Positions 1-7,267 are shown, counted from the first letter of the stretch. The stretch: DNA of 11,177 bases from Bacillota bacterium (GCA_023431045.1 JAEYXZ010000060.1:1-11177), one strand, 5' to 3'. Notes: generated from the sequence alone by a model not told the origin. Made by a program: numbers and translations.

Positions 1-99
1 GTCATCACCAGGTGGTTGATCGATTGGTTTGGTCCCACAGGAGACTGTGATGAGTAGTAATCCAAATGAAAGGAATACTAAATAAAATCGATTAAGCAT
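1..99 (-). CDS. lipoprotein, N-terminal fragment (cut by window edge)
   Basis: Only the first 33 codons are visible, starting at ATG 99-97 and running off the left edge. The protein begins with MLNR, then a hydrophobic stretch (residues 5-19), then TVSC with Cys21 as the likely lipidated residue, followed by a polar, proline-rich segment (GTKPIDQPPGDD). This is a type II (lipoprotein) signal peptide; the -3 residue is Thr rather than the usual Leu, which is seen in loose lipoboxes of wall-less bacteria. A GAGGT ribosome site (105-109) sits 5 nt before the ATG. The start overlaps the last 8 nt of the alcohol dehydrogenase gene, so the two are probably co-transcribed and translationally coupled. 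The mature protein would be tethered outside the membrane; its function cannot be read from this fragment. Confidence 0.8.
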   Translation of the reverse strand, partial: MLNRFYLVFLSFGLLLITVSCGTKPIDQPPGDD

Positions 100-1306
100 G
101 ATTTACCTCATTGATTTTCCGATACATATCATAAAATGCATCATAGTTCATAATGACTGGAACCGGATAGAGCGGATTGGCTTCATCGTGAGCTCTTTTT
201 GCAAGTGCCGGTATATCTTCTTTTTTGATTAGTCCATTAAAAGAGACTGGAATATTCATTTTTCCATTTAATGATTCAATCATTTCGATTAAGGTGAATG
301 CTGCATCTTTAATAGATACTTCCTTGTCACAAATTCCTGCGTATTTTGCAAGAATTGCTAATTTTTGATAAACTTTCTTGCCGTAATATCTTAAGATATG
401 AGGAAGAACAATCGCGTTAGCGAGTCCGTGCGCAACATTATAAAATCCACCTAATTGGTGCGCAATCGCGTGCACATTACCGACATAGCTTCGCGTAAAT
501 GCAACCCCTGCTTTATAACTTGCAAGTTGGAGTTCTTTAATACTTTCTGGTTTTCCTTGATACGCATCATAGATATGATTTAATATTGTTTTAACAGCTT
601 CTTTTGCATAAGCTCTTGTTTTATGTGTGGTTGATTGACCAATAAATGCCTCTATTGCGTGAGTTAATGCATCCATTGCAGTTGTTGAAATTAAATGAGG
701 TGGCAAATCTTTAACGAGCTCATCATCAAGAATCGCATAATTAGGAACCAGTGATGGATCCATAATTGCATATTTTTCTTTTGTTGTAGCATCAGTCACA
801 ACTGCTGCAAGGGTTGCCTCACTCCCAGTTCCAACAGTCGTAGGTACAGCAATCATCAGTGGAAGTTTTTTATGAACAGTTAAAACACCTTTAAAACTTC
901 TAATACTACGCTTAGGATATCTTGATTTAATTCCCACTAGCTTAGCTAAATCCATGGGAGAACCACCACCAACTGAAATGATTGTGTCAAACCCACCATA
1001 GTAATAAAAATCGCTATACGCGTCTTCAACTAAGTCAACCGTTGGATTCGGTTTAATTTTTGAATAGACACCATAATTGATATGTACTTCATGAAGTGCA
1101 TCAAGTAATGGTTGGAGTCTTCCTGATTCGACAATAAAAGGATCAGCAACAATATATGCACTGAAACATCCTTCTTTTTTCATCATTTCAGGAATACTTA
1201 GTAAGCCGTTGGTTTGAACCAATAGTTTAGGCTCATTATAATTGACAAAATGTGCTGCGATGTATAATGATTTTTGGTACATTCGATAATAGAGTTTTTT
1301 AAACAT
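92..1306 (-). CDS. iron-containing alcohol dehydrogenase family protein
   Basis: A 404-residue cytoplasmic oxidoreductase of the Fe-ADH (group III) family, which interconverts alcohols and aldehydes/ketones with NAD(P)H; the substrate cannot be predicted. Numbering from the second Met, the nucleotide-binding loop GGGSPMD lies at 113-119, followed by the conserved PTTVGTGSEAT. The metal ligands are all present by comparison with FucO: Asp212 and His216 (MDALTHAIEAF), His279, and His293 in YNVAHG; His283 is the conserved second histidine. Length is normal for the family (about 380-400). Two adjacent ATGs exist (1309 and 1306); AAAGGA at 1314-1319 is 7 nt from the second and only 4 nt from the first, so 1306 is preferred. 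It is first in an operon with the lipoprotein and is driven by the promoter at 1341-1369. A dehydrogenase coupled to a lipoprotein gene is an unusual pairing. Confidence 0.93.
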   Translation of the reverse strand: MFKKLYYRMYQKSLYIAAHFVNYNEPKLLVQTNGLLSIPEMMKKEGCFSAYIVADPFIVESGRLQPLLDALHEVHINYGVYSKIKPNPTVDLVEDAYSDFYYYGGFDTIISVGGGSPMDLAKLVGIKSRYPKRSIRSFKGVLTVHKKLPLMIAVPTTVGTGSEATLAAVVTDATTKEKYAIMDPSLVPNYAILDDELVKDLPPHLISTTAMDALTHAIEAFIGQSTTHKTRAYAKEAVKTILNHIYDAYQGKPESIKELQLASYKAGVAFTRSYVGNVHAIAHQLGGFYNVAHGLANAIVLPHILRYYGKKVYQKLAILAKYAGICDKEVSIKDAAFTLIEMIESLNGKMNIPVSFNGLIKKEDIPALAKRAHDEANPLYPVPVIMNYDAFYDMYRKINEVNHA

Positions 1307-1340
1307 CATACAATCCTTTAGTCTGTTATTTGTTACTTAA

Positions 1341-1369
1341 ATTGTATCACACAATTGTTTTTAAACCAA
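1341..1369 (-). promoter_or_regulatory. sigma-70-type promoter of the dehydrogenase operon
   Basis: On the minus strand, TTGGTT (1364-1369) and TACAAT (1341-1346) are separated by exactly 17 nt, and a TG one base before the -10 makes it an extended -10 (TGATACAAT). It lies about 35 nt upstream of the start codon. Confidence 0.65.
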
Positions 1370-1414
1370 TCTCGTAACATTCAAATACCGTTTACACACA
1401 TTAATATATTTAAA

Positions 1415-1453
1415 TTGAAATTATTATAAATAAGACTTATTTTATTATAAATA
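1415..1453 (+). promoter_or_regulatory. candidate operator region upstream of the metal ATPase
   Basis: Three overlapping structures are visible. A 12-bp direct repeat TTATTATAAATA occurs at 1421-1432 and 1442-1453, offset by 21 bp (two helical turns). A perfect inverted repeat AAATAAG-A-CTTATTT lies at 1428-1442. The stretch 1415-1429 matches 12 of the 14 defined positions of the PerR box (TTATAAT-N-ATTATAA), with a perfect right half. PerR control of a P1B-4 iron exporter is known in Bacillus subtilis (PfeT). The site is upstream of the -35, not over it, and the region is very AT-rich, so chance matches are likely; no regulator is proven. Confidence 0.35.
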
Positions 1454-1455
1454 GG

Positions 1456-1484
1456 TTGTATTTTATAAAAAATCATGCTATTAT
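1456..1484 (+). promoter_or_regulatory. promoter of the P1B-4 ATPase
   Basis: TTGTAT (1456-1461), a 17-nt spacer and TATTAT (1479-1484) form a good sigma-70-type promoter. Transcription would begin near 1491, just ahead of the ribosome site. The ATG at 1475 falls inside the spacer, which excludes it as the start codon. Confidence 0.7.
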
Positions 1485-1493
1485 ATCAGTATC

Positions 1494-1500
1494 AAAGGAG
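1494..1500 (+). promoter_or_regulatory. ribosome binding site deciding the ATPase start
   Basis: AAAGGAG lies 7 nt before ATG 1508-1510, ideal spacing. The in-frame ATG at 1475 has no comparable site. Confidence 0.85.
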
Positions 1501-1507
1501 TAAACTT

Positions 1508-3367
1508 ATGGAAAATAAAAAAGAACTCATCTTAGAAACCACATTTGTTGTAGTCTCGATTGTCTTAATGGGGATTGCATTCATCTTACAATTAAGTGGT
1601 TTTGCTGAAACGGATTTACCCGTTGTCATATTATTTGGATTGTCATTTCTAATTGGTGGTTTTTTCAAAGCTAAAGAAGGTGTTGAAGAAACCATTGAAA
1701 ACAAAGCATTAAATGTTGAAATCTTAATGATTTTAGCTGCGATTGGTGCATTTATCGTTGGTAACCCAGCAGAAGGTGCACTCCTCATTATGATTTTTGC
1801 TGTCTCTGGTGTCCTTGAAGGTTATGCGACAGCAAAATCCAAGAAAGAACTATCAGCTCTACTAAATCTTTCACCTGAAACGGCAACTTTATATAATGAT
1901 GGAAATGAATCAACAGTAAATGTCTCAGATATTAAAATCGGTGATGTTGTCATTGTCAAAGTTGGAGATCAAATTCCAGTTGATGGTTTAATTACTCGCG
2001 GTTCTTCTTCGATTAATCAAGCTGCAATTACCGGTGAATCAATGCCTGTATCTAAAAAAGTTGGGGATAGTGTATTTGCCGGAACATTTAATCTTAATTC
2101 ACCTCTATTAGTTGAAACAAAAGTTGATCCAACCGAATCGGTTGTTGCAAAAATTGTTGCACTTGTTGCTGATGCTCAAGAAAATCAAGGTAAGAAACAA
2201 ACTTTAATTGAGAAAATTGAAAAGTGGTATGTGTATATTGTCATCTTAATGGCTGCCGTCTTTATGATACTACCACCACTGGTTGGTTGGTTATCATGGT
2301 CTGATGCCTTTTACCGTGGTACAGTTGTCTTAGTTGTTGGTTCTCCTTGTGCACTGGTTGCCTCAGTTGCACCTGCCATGTTATCAACCCTATCAAATGC
2401 AGCAAGACATCGTATTTTAGTTAAAGGTGGTAACTATCTTGAAACATTAGCTGAAATTAAAGTAGTTGTCTTAGATAAAACAGGAACGATTACTTCTGGT
2501 GAACCAAAAGTAACTGCAATAGAAATTGATCCATATTATAATCGAAAAGAAATTCTTGATATCGTTTATTCAATGGAACGACTATCGACTCACCCACTTG
2601 CTTCTGCCATTGTTGATCACTTGAAAGAGAATCACGAATACACCGCTTCTAAAGTCATTGAAGAACCTGGAAAAGGAATGAGTTTAACACTAGGAAATCA
2701 AGTTTATCAAGTGGGTAAATTCGATTATAATCATTCCCACTTATTATCTCCAAAATTGGTTAATGAAAGTGAACAAGGTCAATCGATTGTTCATATCATT
2801 TTAAATCAACAACTGATTGGATTCATCACCTTAAAAGATACACTAAGACCTGATATTAAACCAATGGTTGAAAAACTAAGATCACGTGGTATACATGTCG
2901 TGATGTTAACCGGTGACAATCAAAAAACTGCACTAGCAATCGCTAAAGAAGCAGGTATTGATGAAGTTAAATGTAACGCACTTCCAACCGATAAAAAACG
3001 TCATATTGAAGAACTTCAAGAAAAGTACGGTAAAGTGATGATGGTGGGTGATGGTATTAATGATGCACCTGCACTTGCAGTTGCAGATATCGGTGCAGCG
3101 ATGGGTTCTGGAACCGATGTCTCACTTCAAACAGCGGATGTCATCTTCATGAATAATAATCTTTCAAATATCAACCGAATCATCCAACTATCCAATCAAA
3201 ATCGAACCATCATTTATCAAAATATGATCTTCGCAGTTGGTGTCATCTTATTCTTATTAATCAGTAATGTCTTTGGTTTAGTGTTACTTCCAGCTGGTGT
3301 CATCGCGCATGAAGGTTCAACCATCTTAGTCATCTTAAATAGTCTTCGAATGTTAATTAAAAAGTAA
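1508..3367 (+). CDS. P1B-4-type metal-transporting ATPase (Fe/Co/Zn efflux class)
   Basis: A 619-residue membrane pump that hydrolyses ATP to export transition-metal ions. P-type hallmarks, numbered from ATG 1508: TGES actuator loop 175-178, phosphorylation motif DKTGT with Asp323, HP motif at 362-363, and hinge GDGIND 514-519. The metal-specificity motifs are SPC (279-281) in the sixth hydrophobic segment, instead of CPC, and HEGST (from His601) in the last one. That pair defines the P1B-4 subgroup, which includes CoaT, CtpD, FrvA and PfeT and moves Co2+, Fe2+ or Zn2+. There are eight hydrophobic segments and no N-terminal HMA or Cys/His-rich metal domain, as usual for P1B-4. The exact ion cannot be decided from sequence. 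It is a single-gene unit with its own promoter and terminator, divergent from the dehydrogenase operon. The start at 1508 is chosen by AAAGGAG and because the promoter covers the upstream ATG. Confidence 0.95.
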   Translation: MENKKELILETTFVVVSIVLMGIAFILQLSGFAETDLPVVILFGLSFLIGGFFKAKEGVEETIENKALNVEILMILAAIGAFIVGNPAEGALLIMIFAVSGVLEGYATAKSKKELSALLNLSPETATLYNDGNESTVNVSDIKIGDVVIVKVGDQIPVDGLITRGSSSINQAAITGESMPVSKKVGDSVFAGTFNLNSPLLVETKVDPTESVVAKIVALVADAQENQGKKQTLIEKIEKWYVYIVILMAAVFMILPPLVGWLSWSDAFYRGTVVLVVGSPCALVASVAPAMLSTLSNAARHRILVKGGNYLETLAEIKVVVLDKTGTITSGEPKVTAIEIDPYYNRKEILDIVYSMERLSTHPLASAIVDHLKENHEYTASKVIEEPGKGMSLTLGNQVYQVGKFDYNHSHLLSPKLVNESEQGQSIVHIILNQQLIGFITLKDTLRPDIKPMVEKLRSRGIHVVMLTGDNQKTALAIAKEAGIDEVKCNALPTDKKRHIEELQEKYGKVMMVGDGINDAPALAVADIGAAMGSGTDVSLQTADVIFMNNNLSNINRIIQLSNQNRTIIYQNMIFAVGVILFLLISNVFGLVLLPAGVIAHEGSTILVILNSLRMLIKK

Positions 3368-3393
3368 AAGAGGATTCTCATCCTCTTTTTTTT
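3366..3393 (+). terminator. Rho-independent terminator, probably bidirectional
   Basis: A perfect 10-bp stem (AAAAGAGGAT, 3366-3375, with ATCCTCTTTT, 3380-3389), a TCTC loop and a T run to 3393. It begins inside the ATPase stop codon. Read on the minus strand, the same hairpin has a T-rich flank and lies 12 nt past the propeller gene's stop, so it can serve both convergent units. Confidence 0.88.
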
Positions 3394-3404
3394 GTAACCC
3401 TGTA

Positions 3405-5444
3405 TTAACCTACTAAATCCAGAAGTGGTATTTCTTCAAAAATCACTTGATTCGCTAAATCGTATGAGACAATCTTATTAAATGAAATCGTATAGATAAT
3501 ACCGTTAATATAAATCCCACGTTCAACCTGTGCATTATACTCGGAATCACCATGCGAAATGACGAGTGGATCTTTAATGATTTGATCATCATCAAAATCA
3601 ATCATGAAGACGTAATATGCATTATAATAAGTCCACTTGTAATCAACTTCATCGAATTGATTGGTTATTTCAGTATAATGATTAGATGACGCTGCAAACC
3701 CTAAGAATCCATGTTCAGGAGAAATCATAATTGCCTTATGATTATTAAGTGCTTCACTCCAACTATAAACCCATTGATCATCATTTGCTGGATTAAAATA
3801 ATAAGTTTCTAGTGGTTCTGTTGAGTCTTCTGTATTATATGCAGAAATCTTAATACCCCAGTTTTGATCATAACCGAGACCTATTAATTGGTTTTCTCCC
3901 CACTTGTGAAGATAAGTACTATATCCAGGTTCTTCAATTTCATTTGTGATGACTGGTTTGGTTGGATCAGATAAATCAATGGTGTAGAGTGGATCGGTAT
4001 TTCTAAAGGTGACAACGTATGCTTCATCACCTTCAAAACGAGCTGACATGACTCTTTCATTTGGTTTACCTAAACCTTCTTCTAAAAGTCCAACAACATT
4101 CATTTCATCCGTTTCATCATCTTCTTCTAAAATATATAAACGATTAACATCTTCAGACCACCATGAAATGGATGTAACAACTCTTAATAATCCGTCTTTT
4201 TCATCCATCCAAAATTGATTTTCGATATATCCTTGAACGGATTTTTGTCCAACATAGGTCACTGTTGATGCTTCATGATCTAATTTGAACTTAACAATTT
4301 GTGTGCCTTGATTTCTTTGGAAGAACGTATCGAATTGATAGCTACCGGTTAAGTAAATACTATGATATGAAGCATAAATCGTGTAGTATGAACCAAGGAT
4401 TGCTTGTGCATCAAATGTATAGTCACTAAGATTAATCGCAGTTAGAACAACATATCGATAGGCTGGAATTTCATCAAAGTAAATGATTTCATTGTAATCA
4501 AGATAAACTTCATTTGAAATATCATTGATTGTTTCATTGAAATAAGGTCTCAATTCTTCTTGTTCAGTTGAGATGTATTGATAAGAAACCATATACAATG
4601 TATCTTCAATAATCCGGTGAGTTTGGATATTTCCATCAGTTTCTAGTGAGTACGCTTCGGTTTCGGTTTCACGGTCATAGATTTTAACAGTACCTGTATA
4701 TCTTGTGTAATACCAGTTATATGGGTAATCGATAAACCAAATATCATCTGTAGCTGCACCAGGTTCTGGTGTATATGGAATCTCTTCAAATGTATAGCCG
4801 ATAAAAACGAGTTGAGTTTCAGTTAAGTAAAATTCAGTGATGACAAAATCGTCAAACTCAAGTGGTGTTAAAACTGTTACCCTACCATCCTCATTAACAA
4901 AGAAATGTTCAACTCTCGAGCGTTGATAACCTGAGACATAGTAAATATGATAACCATCGGTTTTAACGATGTCTGCCTCATCAACACCTTCTTCTTGTAG
5001 ATTTGTTCCAATAACATCTCTTTGCGCTTTTTCACTTTGTGGTGGGTTTCCTTCCATATCCTCTTCTAAACCTGGAGTTGCATTACCCACATCGAAGAAA
5101 TCAAAGAAATAAAAACCTTCTTTATTGTTGATCTTATTTCTAATATCTTGTTCGCTTGTTGCAGTTCTTGCTGATAATAAGGATTTACCATGAAAATCCT
5201 CAATCACCGGTAAGTTAAAAACCCCAGTCGCAAAAACTAGGACAACAATTGAAAGTGACATGATTGCGACAAACCCACGTCTAATAAAAGCAATCGTTGG
5301 TAAGCCTGTGGTTTTTTCTAAGTTGTTGTTAATTTGAAAGTTTTTGAGTCTTTGATTCCAGATTGTATCAAGTATAAGTTTGACAACTACATAAATTGAT
5401 ACCATAATAAATAGAGTTACAATGATCCATCCCCATGCGTTCAT
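3405..5444 (-). CDS. membrane-anchored extracellular beta-propeller protein (COG4880/PF09826-like)
   Basis: A 679-residue protein with two N-terminal membrane segments (about 5-27 and 57-80) and a large C-terminal domain. The charged segment 28-56, ending in RR, separates them. By the positive-inside rule it is cytoplasmic, placing the ~600-residue remainder outside. Residues 146-164 read IGTN...EGVDEADIVKTDG, the signature of the secreted propeller family distantly related to WD40 (PF09826). After it come repeated beta-strand units rich in Tyr, Asp and Glu. The domain is acidic, with no catalytic motif that I recognise. AGGAGG at 5453-5458, inside the preceding gene's last codons, is 8 nt from the ATG; the start also overlaps that gene's stop as ATGA. 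Strict coupling to a LytTR regulator suggests a surface sensor or partner controlling it (inference). It could instead be only a structural surface protein regulated by its neighbour. Confidence 0.87.
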   Translation of the reverse strand: MNAWGWIIVTLFIMVSIYVVVKLILDTIWNQRLKNFQINNNLEKTTGLPTIAFIRRGFVAIMSLSIVVLVFATGVFNLPVIEDFHGKSLLSARTATSEQDIRNKINNKEGFYFFDFFDVGNATPGLEEDMEGNPPQSEKAQRDVIGTNLQEEGVDEADIVKTDGYHIYYVSGYQRSRVEHFFVNEDGRVTVLTPLEFDDFVITEFYLTETQLVFIGYTFEEIPYTPEPGAATDDIWFIDYPYNWYYTRYTGTVKIYDRETETEAYSLETDGNIQTHRIIEDTLYMVSYQYISTEQEELRPYFNETINDISNEVYLDYNEIIYFDEIPAYRYVVLTAINLSDYTFDAQAILGSYYTIYASYHSIYLTGSYQFDTFFQRNQGTQIVKFKLDHEASTVTYVGQKSVQGYIENQFWMDEKDGLLRVVTSISWWSEDVNRLYILEEDDETDEMNVVGLLEEGLGKPNERVMSARFEGDEAYVVTFRNTDPLYTIDLSDPTKPVITNEIEEPGYSTYLHKWGENQLIGLGYDQNWGIKISAYNTEDSTEPLETYYFNPANDDQWVYSWSEALNNHKAIMISPEHGFLGFAASSNHYTEITNQFDEVDYKWTYYNAYYVFMIDFDDDQIIKDPLVISHGDSEYNAQVERGIYINGIIYTISFNKIVSYDLANQVIFEEIPLLDLVG

Positions 5445-5959
5445 TCATCTTTCCTCCTTATGCCTAAAGCATCTTTGAAAGGTTTAACATAGGTGCGCAT
5501 CACCTCTAAGTGAGTTCCATTTATTAATTCTAAGTCGAGTTTCGCATTAAGCTTCACTCGTATGTATTGGATTTTCGCCATGTTGACAATGTATGATTTA
5601 CCAATTCTAACGAAATGATAAGGTCTCATCATAGCTTCTAATTCATACATTGGATGTTTCACTTGAACGGCTCCATCGACTTCAGTATGAAGTAAGATTT
5701 CCTCACCAAATGATTCAACATACCATATATGTTTCGGTTTCAGTCTGATCCAACCATCCTTAGTCTCAAACATTAAGAGGGAATTTTCATGTTTGATTTT
5801 ATCTAAAATGGTATTCACTATTGAGAGGTGATGTTCATCAATAAGAAGGGTAATTTTACCGTCAATTGATGTGTGGGATTCATCAATTAAAAACTCAGCA
5901 GGATTCTCTAGCTGGTTGATTATCGAGAAATCTTCTTTATCGATGATGATTTTAATCAC
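5441..5959 (-). CDS. LytTR-domain transcriptional regulator without receiver domain
   Basis: A 172-residue cytoplasmic DNA-binding protein. Residues about 62-165 form a LytTR domain, with the conserved core FVRIGKSYIVNMAKI (116-130) and LINGTHLEVMRTYVKPFKDAL (145-165). The first ~60 residues are not a response-regulator receiver: there is no phospho-acceptor aspartate pocket, and the segment is far too short. It therefore resembles LytTR-only regulators such as HdrR and BrsR, which are held in check by a membrane protein encoded next to them. Here the following gene, overlapping by ATGA, is a membrane-anchored propeller. The start codon is GTG (5959-5957), chosen because AAGGGG at 5968-5973 is 8 nt upstream and no ATG is better placed. 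The gene ends in TGA. An upstream palindrome on the promoter may be its operator or that of another factor. Confidence 0.9.
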   Translation of the reverse strand: MIKIIIDKEDFSIINQLENPAEFLIDESHTSIDGKITLLIDEHHLSIVNTILDKIKHENSLLMFETKDGWIRLKPKHIWYVESFGEEILLHTEVDGAVQVKHPMYELEAMMRPYHFVRIGKSYIVNMAKIQYIRVKLNAKLDLELINGTHLEVMRTYVKPFKDALGIRRKDE

Positions 5960-6017
5960 ACCTATATCCCCTTAGTCATAGTATAGTCAAACTGAAATCA
6001 ATAATAAACAGCTTTCG

Positions 6018-6044
6018 GATATCATGCATAAATCACCTGATATC
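6018..6044 (-). repeat. inverted repeat in the leader of the LytTR operon
   Basis: GATATCA (6018-6024) and TGATATC (6038-6044) are perfect 7-bp arms around a 13-nt centre. It lies between the predicted promoter and the LytTR start and has no T run after it, so it is not a terminator. It could be an operator or a weak RNA stem-loop. Confidence 0.4.
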
Positions 6045-6067
6045 TTACATCAATCTATCTTTATTCT

Positions 6068-6085
6068 ATCATTATTTATAATGAT
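6068..6085. promoter_or_regulatory. 18-bp palindrome over the -10 of the LytTR operon
   Basis: ATCATTAT-TT-ATAATGAT has perfect 8-bp arms and a 2-bp centre. It covers the predicted -10 (TATAAA on the minus strand), where a repressor dimer would typically bind. It is not a standard Fur or PerR box. Confidence 0.45.
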
Positions 6086-6102
6086 TGTCTTAGGATGTTC
6101 AA
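6075..6102 (-). promoter_or_regulatory. predicted promoter of the LytTR-propeller operon
   Basis: On the minus strand TTGAAC (6097-6102), a 16-nt spacer and TATAAA (6075-6080). It starts right after the terminator of the upstream unit and would give a leader of about 110 nt. A second possible -10, TATACT at 5980-5985, lies closer to the gene but lacks a good -35. Confidence 0.45.
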
Positions 6103-6110
6103 CGAAGCAT

Positions 6111-6137
6111 AAGAAAAAGTGCTAATCAAAAGCACTT
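6111..6137 (-). terminator. Rho-independent terminator of the GH5-GNAT operon
   Basis: On the minus strand AAGTGCT (6137-6131), a 7-nt loop and AGCACTT (6123-6117), followed by TTTCTT. It begins 6 nt beyond the stop codon of the GNAT-like gene. Confidence 0.85.
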
Positions 6138-6142
6138 CTTAC

Positions 6143-7267
6143 TTAAATTGATTTCTTATAACAACGACGACGTTTATGAACTCTAGTCTCAAAATCTTTC
6201 CATTGTGCTTGAATTTGGAAGTTTTCTTCTAATTCAGGACCAGTTTCAGCATATTTAACACCATCTCTAATCCCCATTTTAATGCCATCTTCCATAATCA
6301 AGGTAAGGACTCCTTGTCCTTGGTTTTTTGGATCAACCGCGATAAAGTAGAAATCGATGACATCAAATTTCTTAATCGCCTTCATCAATCTTAACCAACC
6401 AAATGGTAATAGTTTTCCTTTACTCTTTTTATTGGCCATACCAAGCGATGGCATCATCAATCCAAAGCCAATCACCTTGTCTTCTTTATCTGTAACAAAC
6501 CATAAATAATCAAGTTTGACAAGCGACTTCATTTGTTTGATATAGTATTCTTCAACCTTCTTTGTTACAGGGAAGAAACCATATAAATCATTAAAAGCTT
6601 GATTATAAACATCAAATGCATCATAGACATAATCATCTAGTTTTTTTAAGTTCTTTAATTTAACGAGTTTATAACCAAAACGTCTGCGAATAATATCTGC
6701 GCCACGACGAATCTTTTCTGGAAGTTCTTTAGGCCAAGTGATTTGTGTTTCAATCCAGTCAACATCCTTTTCAAATCCAAGCGCAGCCATATGATCTTTA
6801 TAATAAGGAGGATTCCAAATCGTAATAAAGTTACCAAATTCATCAAAACCATCAACAAGCATTCCCATTCGGTCCATGTCAGTAAATCCGATGGGTCCTA
6901 TCATATGGTTCATTTGTTGTTCATAACCCCAATCAATAACAGCTTGTATCAGTTTCTTAGTGACTTCGATATCATCAATCATATCAAGTCTTGTAAAACG
7001 AACTTGTTTTAACTGTTTGGCATCATTAATCTTATGATTGATGATTCCACCAATACGACCAACGATTTGTTTATTTTCATCATATGCTAAAAATCTCACT
7101 GAATCGCAGTATTCGTGTGCTGGATTAATCATTGGATCAAAGACATTCATTTCATCCATAGCAAGCGCTGGTACAAATGCTGGAATATGTTGAAACAATT
7201 TAACGGGGAAATCAGTAAATAGTTTTGCTTCTTTTTTGGTTAATACCTTTTTAACTGTGTATGTCAT
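6143..7267 (-). CDS. GNAT-fold N-acetyltransferase-like protein
   Basis: A 374-residue soluble protein with no signal peptide or membrane segment. It resembles a widespread group of long, uncharacterised GNAT-like proteins. Shared landmarks are an N-terminal FxxxP...FVPAL region (20-35), FLAYDENKQIVGRIGG (59-74), a central GPIGFTDMDRMGMLVDGF (124-141) with NPPYY (152-156), and a C-terminal FIAVDPKNQGQGV (308-320). The last fits GNAT motif A, the acetyl-CoA pyrophosphate loop. Length is about twice a single GNAT domain, so a tandem or fused fold is likely. The acceptor substrate is unknown. The ATG overlaps the stop of the GH5 gene as ATGA (7267-7264), with only a poor Shine-Dalgarno sequence ahead, so translation is probably coupled. 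Pairing with a glycosidase might mean a sugar or amino-sugar substrate, but that is inference only. Confidence 0.82.
   Translation of the reverse strand: MTYTVKKVLTKKEAKLFTDFPVKLFQHIPAFVPALAMDEMNVFDPMINPAHEYCDSVRFLAYDENKQIVGRIGGIINHKINDAKQLKQVRFTRLDMIDDIEVTKKLIQAVIDWGYEQQMNHMIGPIGFTDMDRMGMLVDGFDEFGNFITIWNPPYYKDHMAALGFEKDVDWIETQITWPKELPEKIRRGADIIRRRFGYKLVKLKNLKKLDDYVYDAFDVYNQAFNDLYGFFPVTKKVEEYYIKQMKSLVKLDYLWFVTDKEDKVIGFGLMMPSLGMANKKSKGKLLPFGWLRLMKAIKKFDVIDFYFIAVDPKNQGQGVLTLIMEDGIKMGIRDGVKYAETGPELEENFQIQAQWKDFETRVHKRRRCYKKSI

Noticed and set aside
1492..1788. Open frame opposite the start of the metal ATPase, and similar frames opposite or inside other genes (4009-4218, 6743-7012, 8935-9132, 9768-10089)
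   Set aside because: They lie within well-supported genes, give low-complexity or non-domain proteins and have no convincing ribosome sites.
5980..5985. TATACT as the main -10 of the LytTR gene
   Set aside because: At 17 nt upstream only TTTATT is found, and transcription would start at the ribosome site; the promoter at 6075-6102 fits better, though this one is not excluded.
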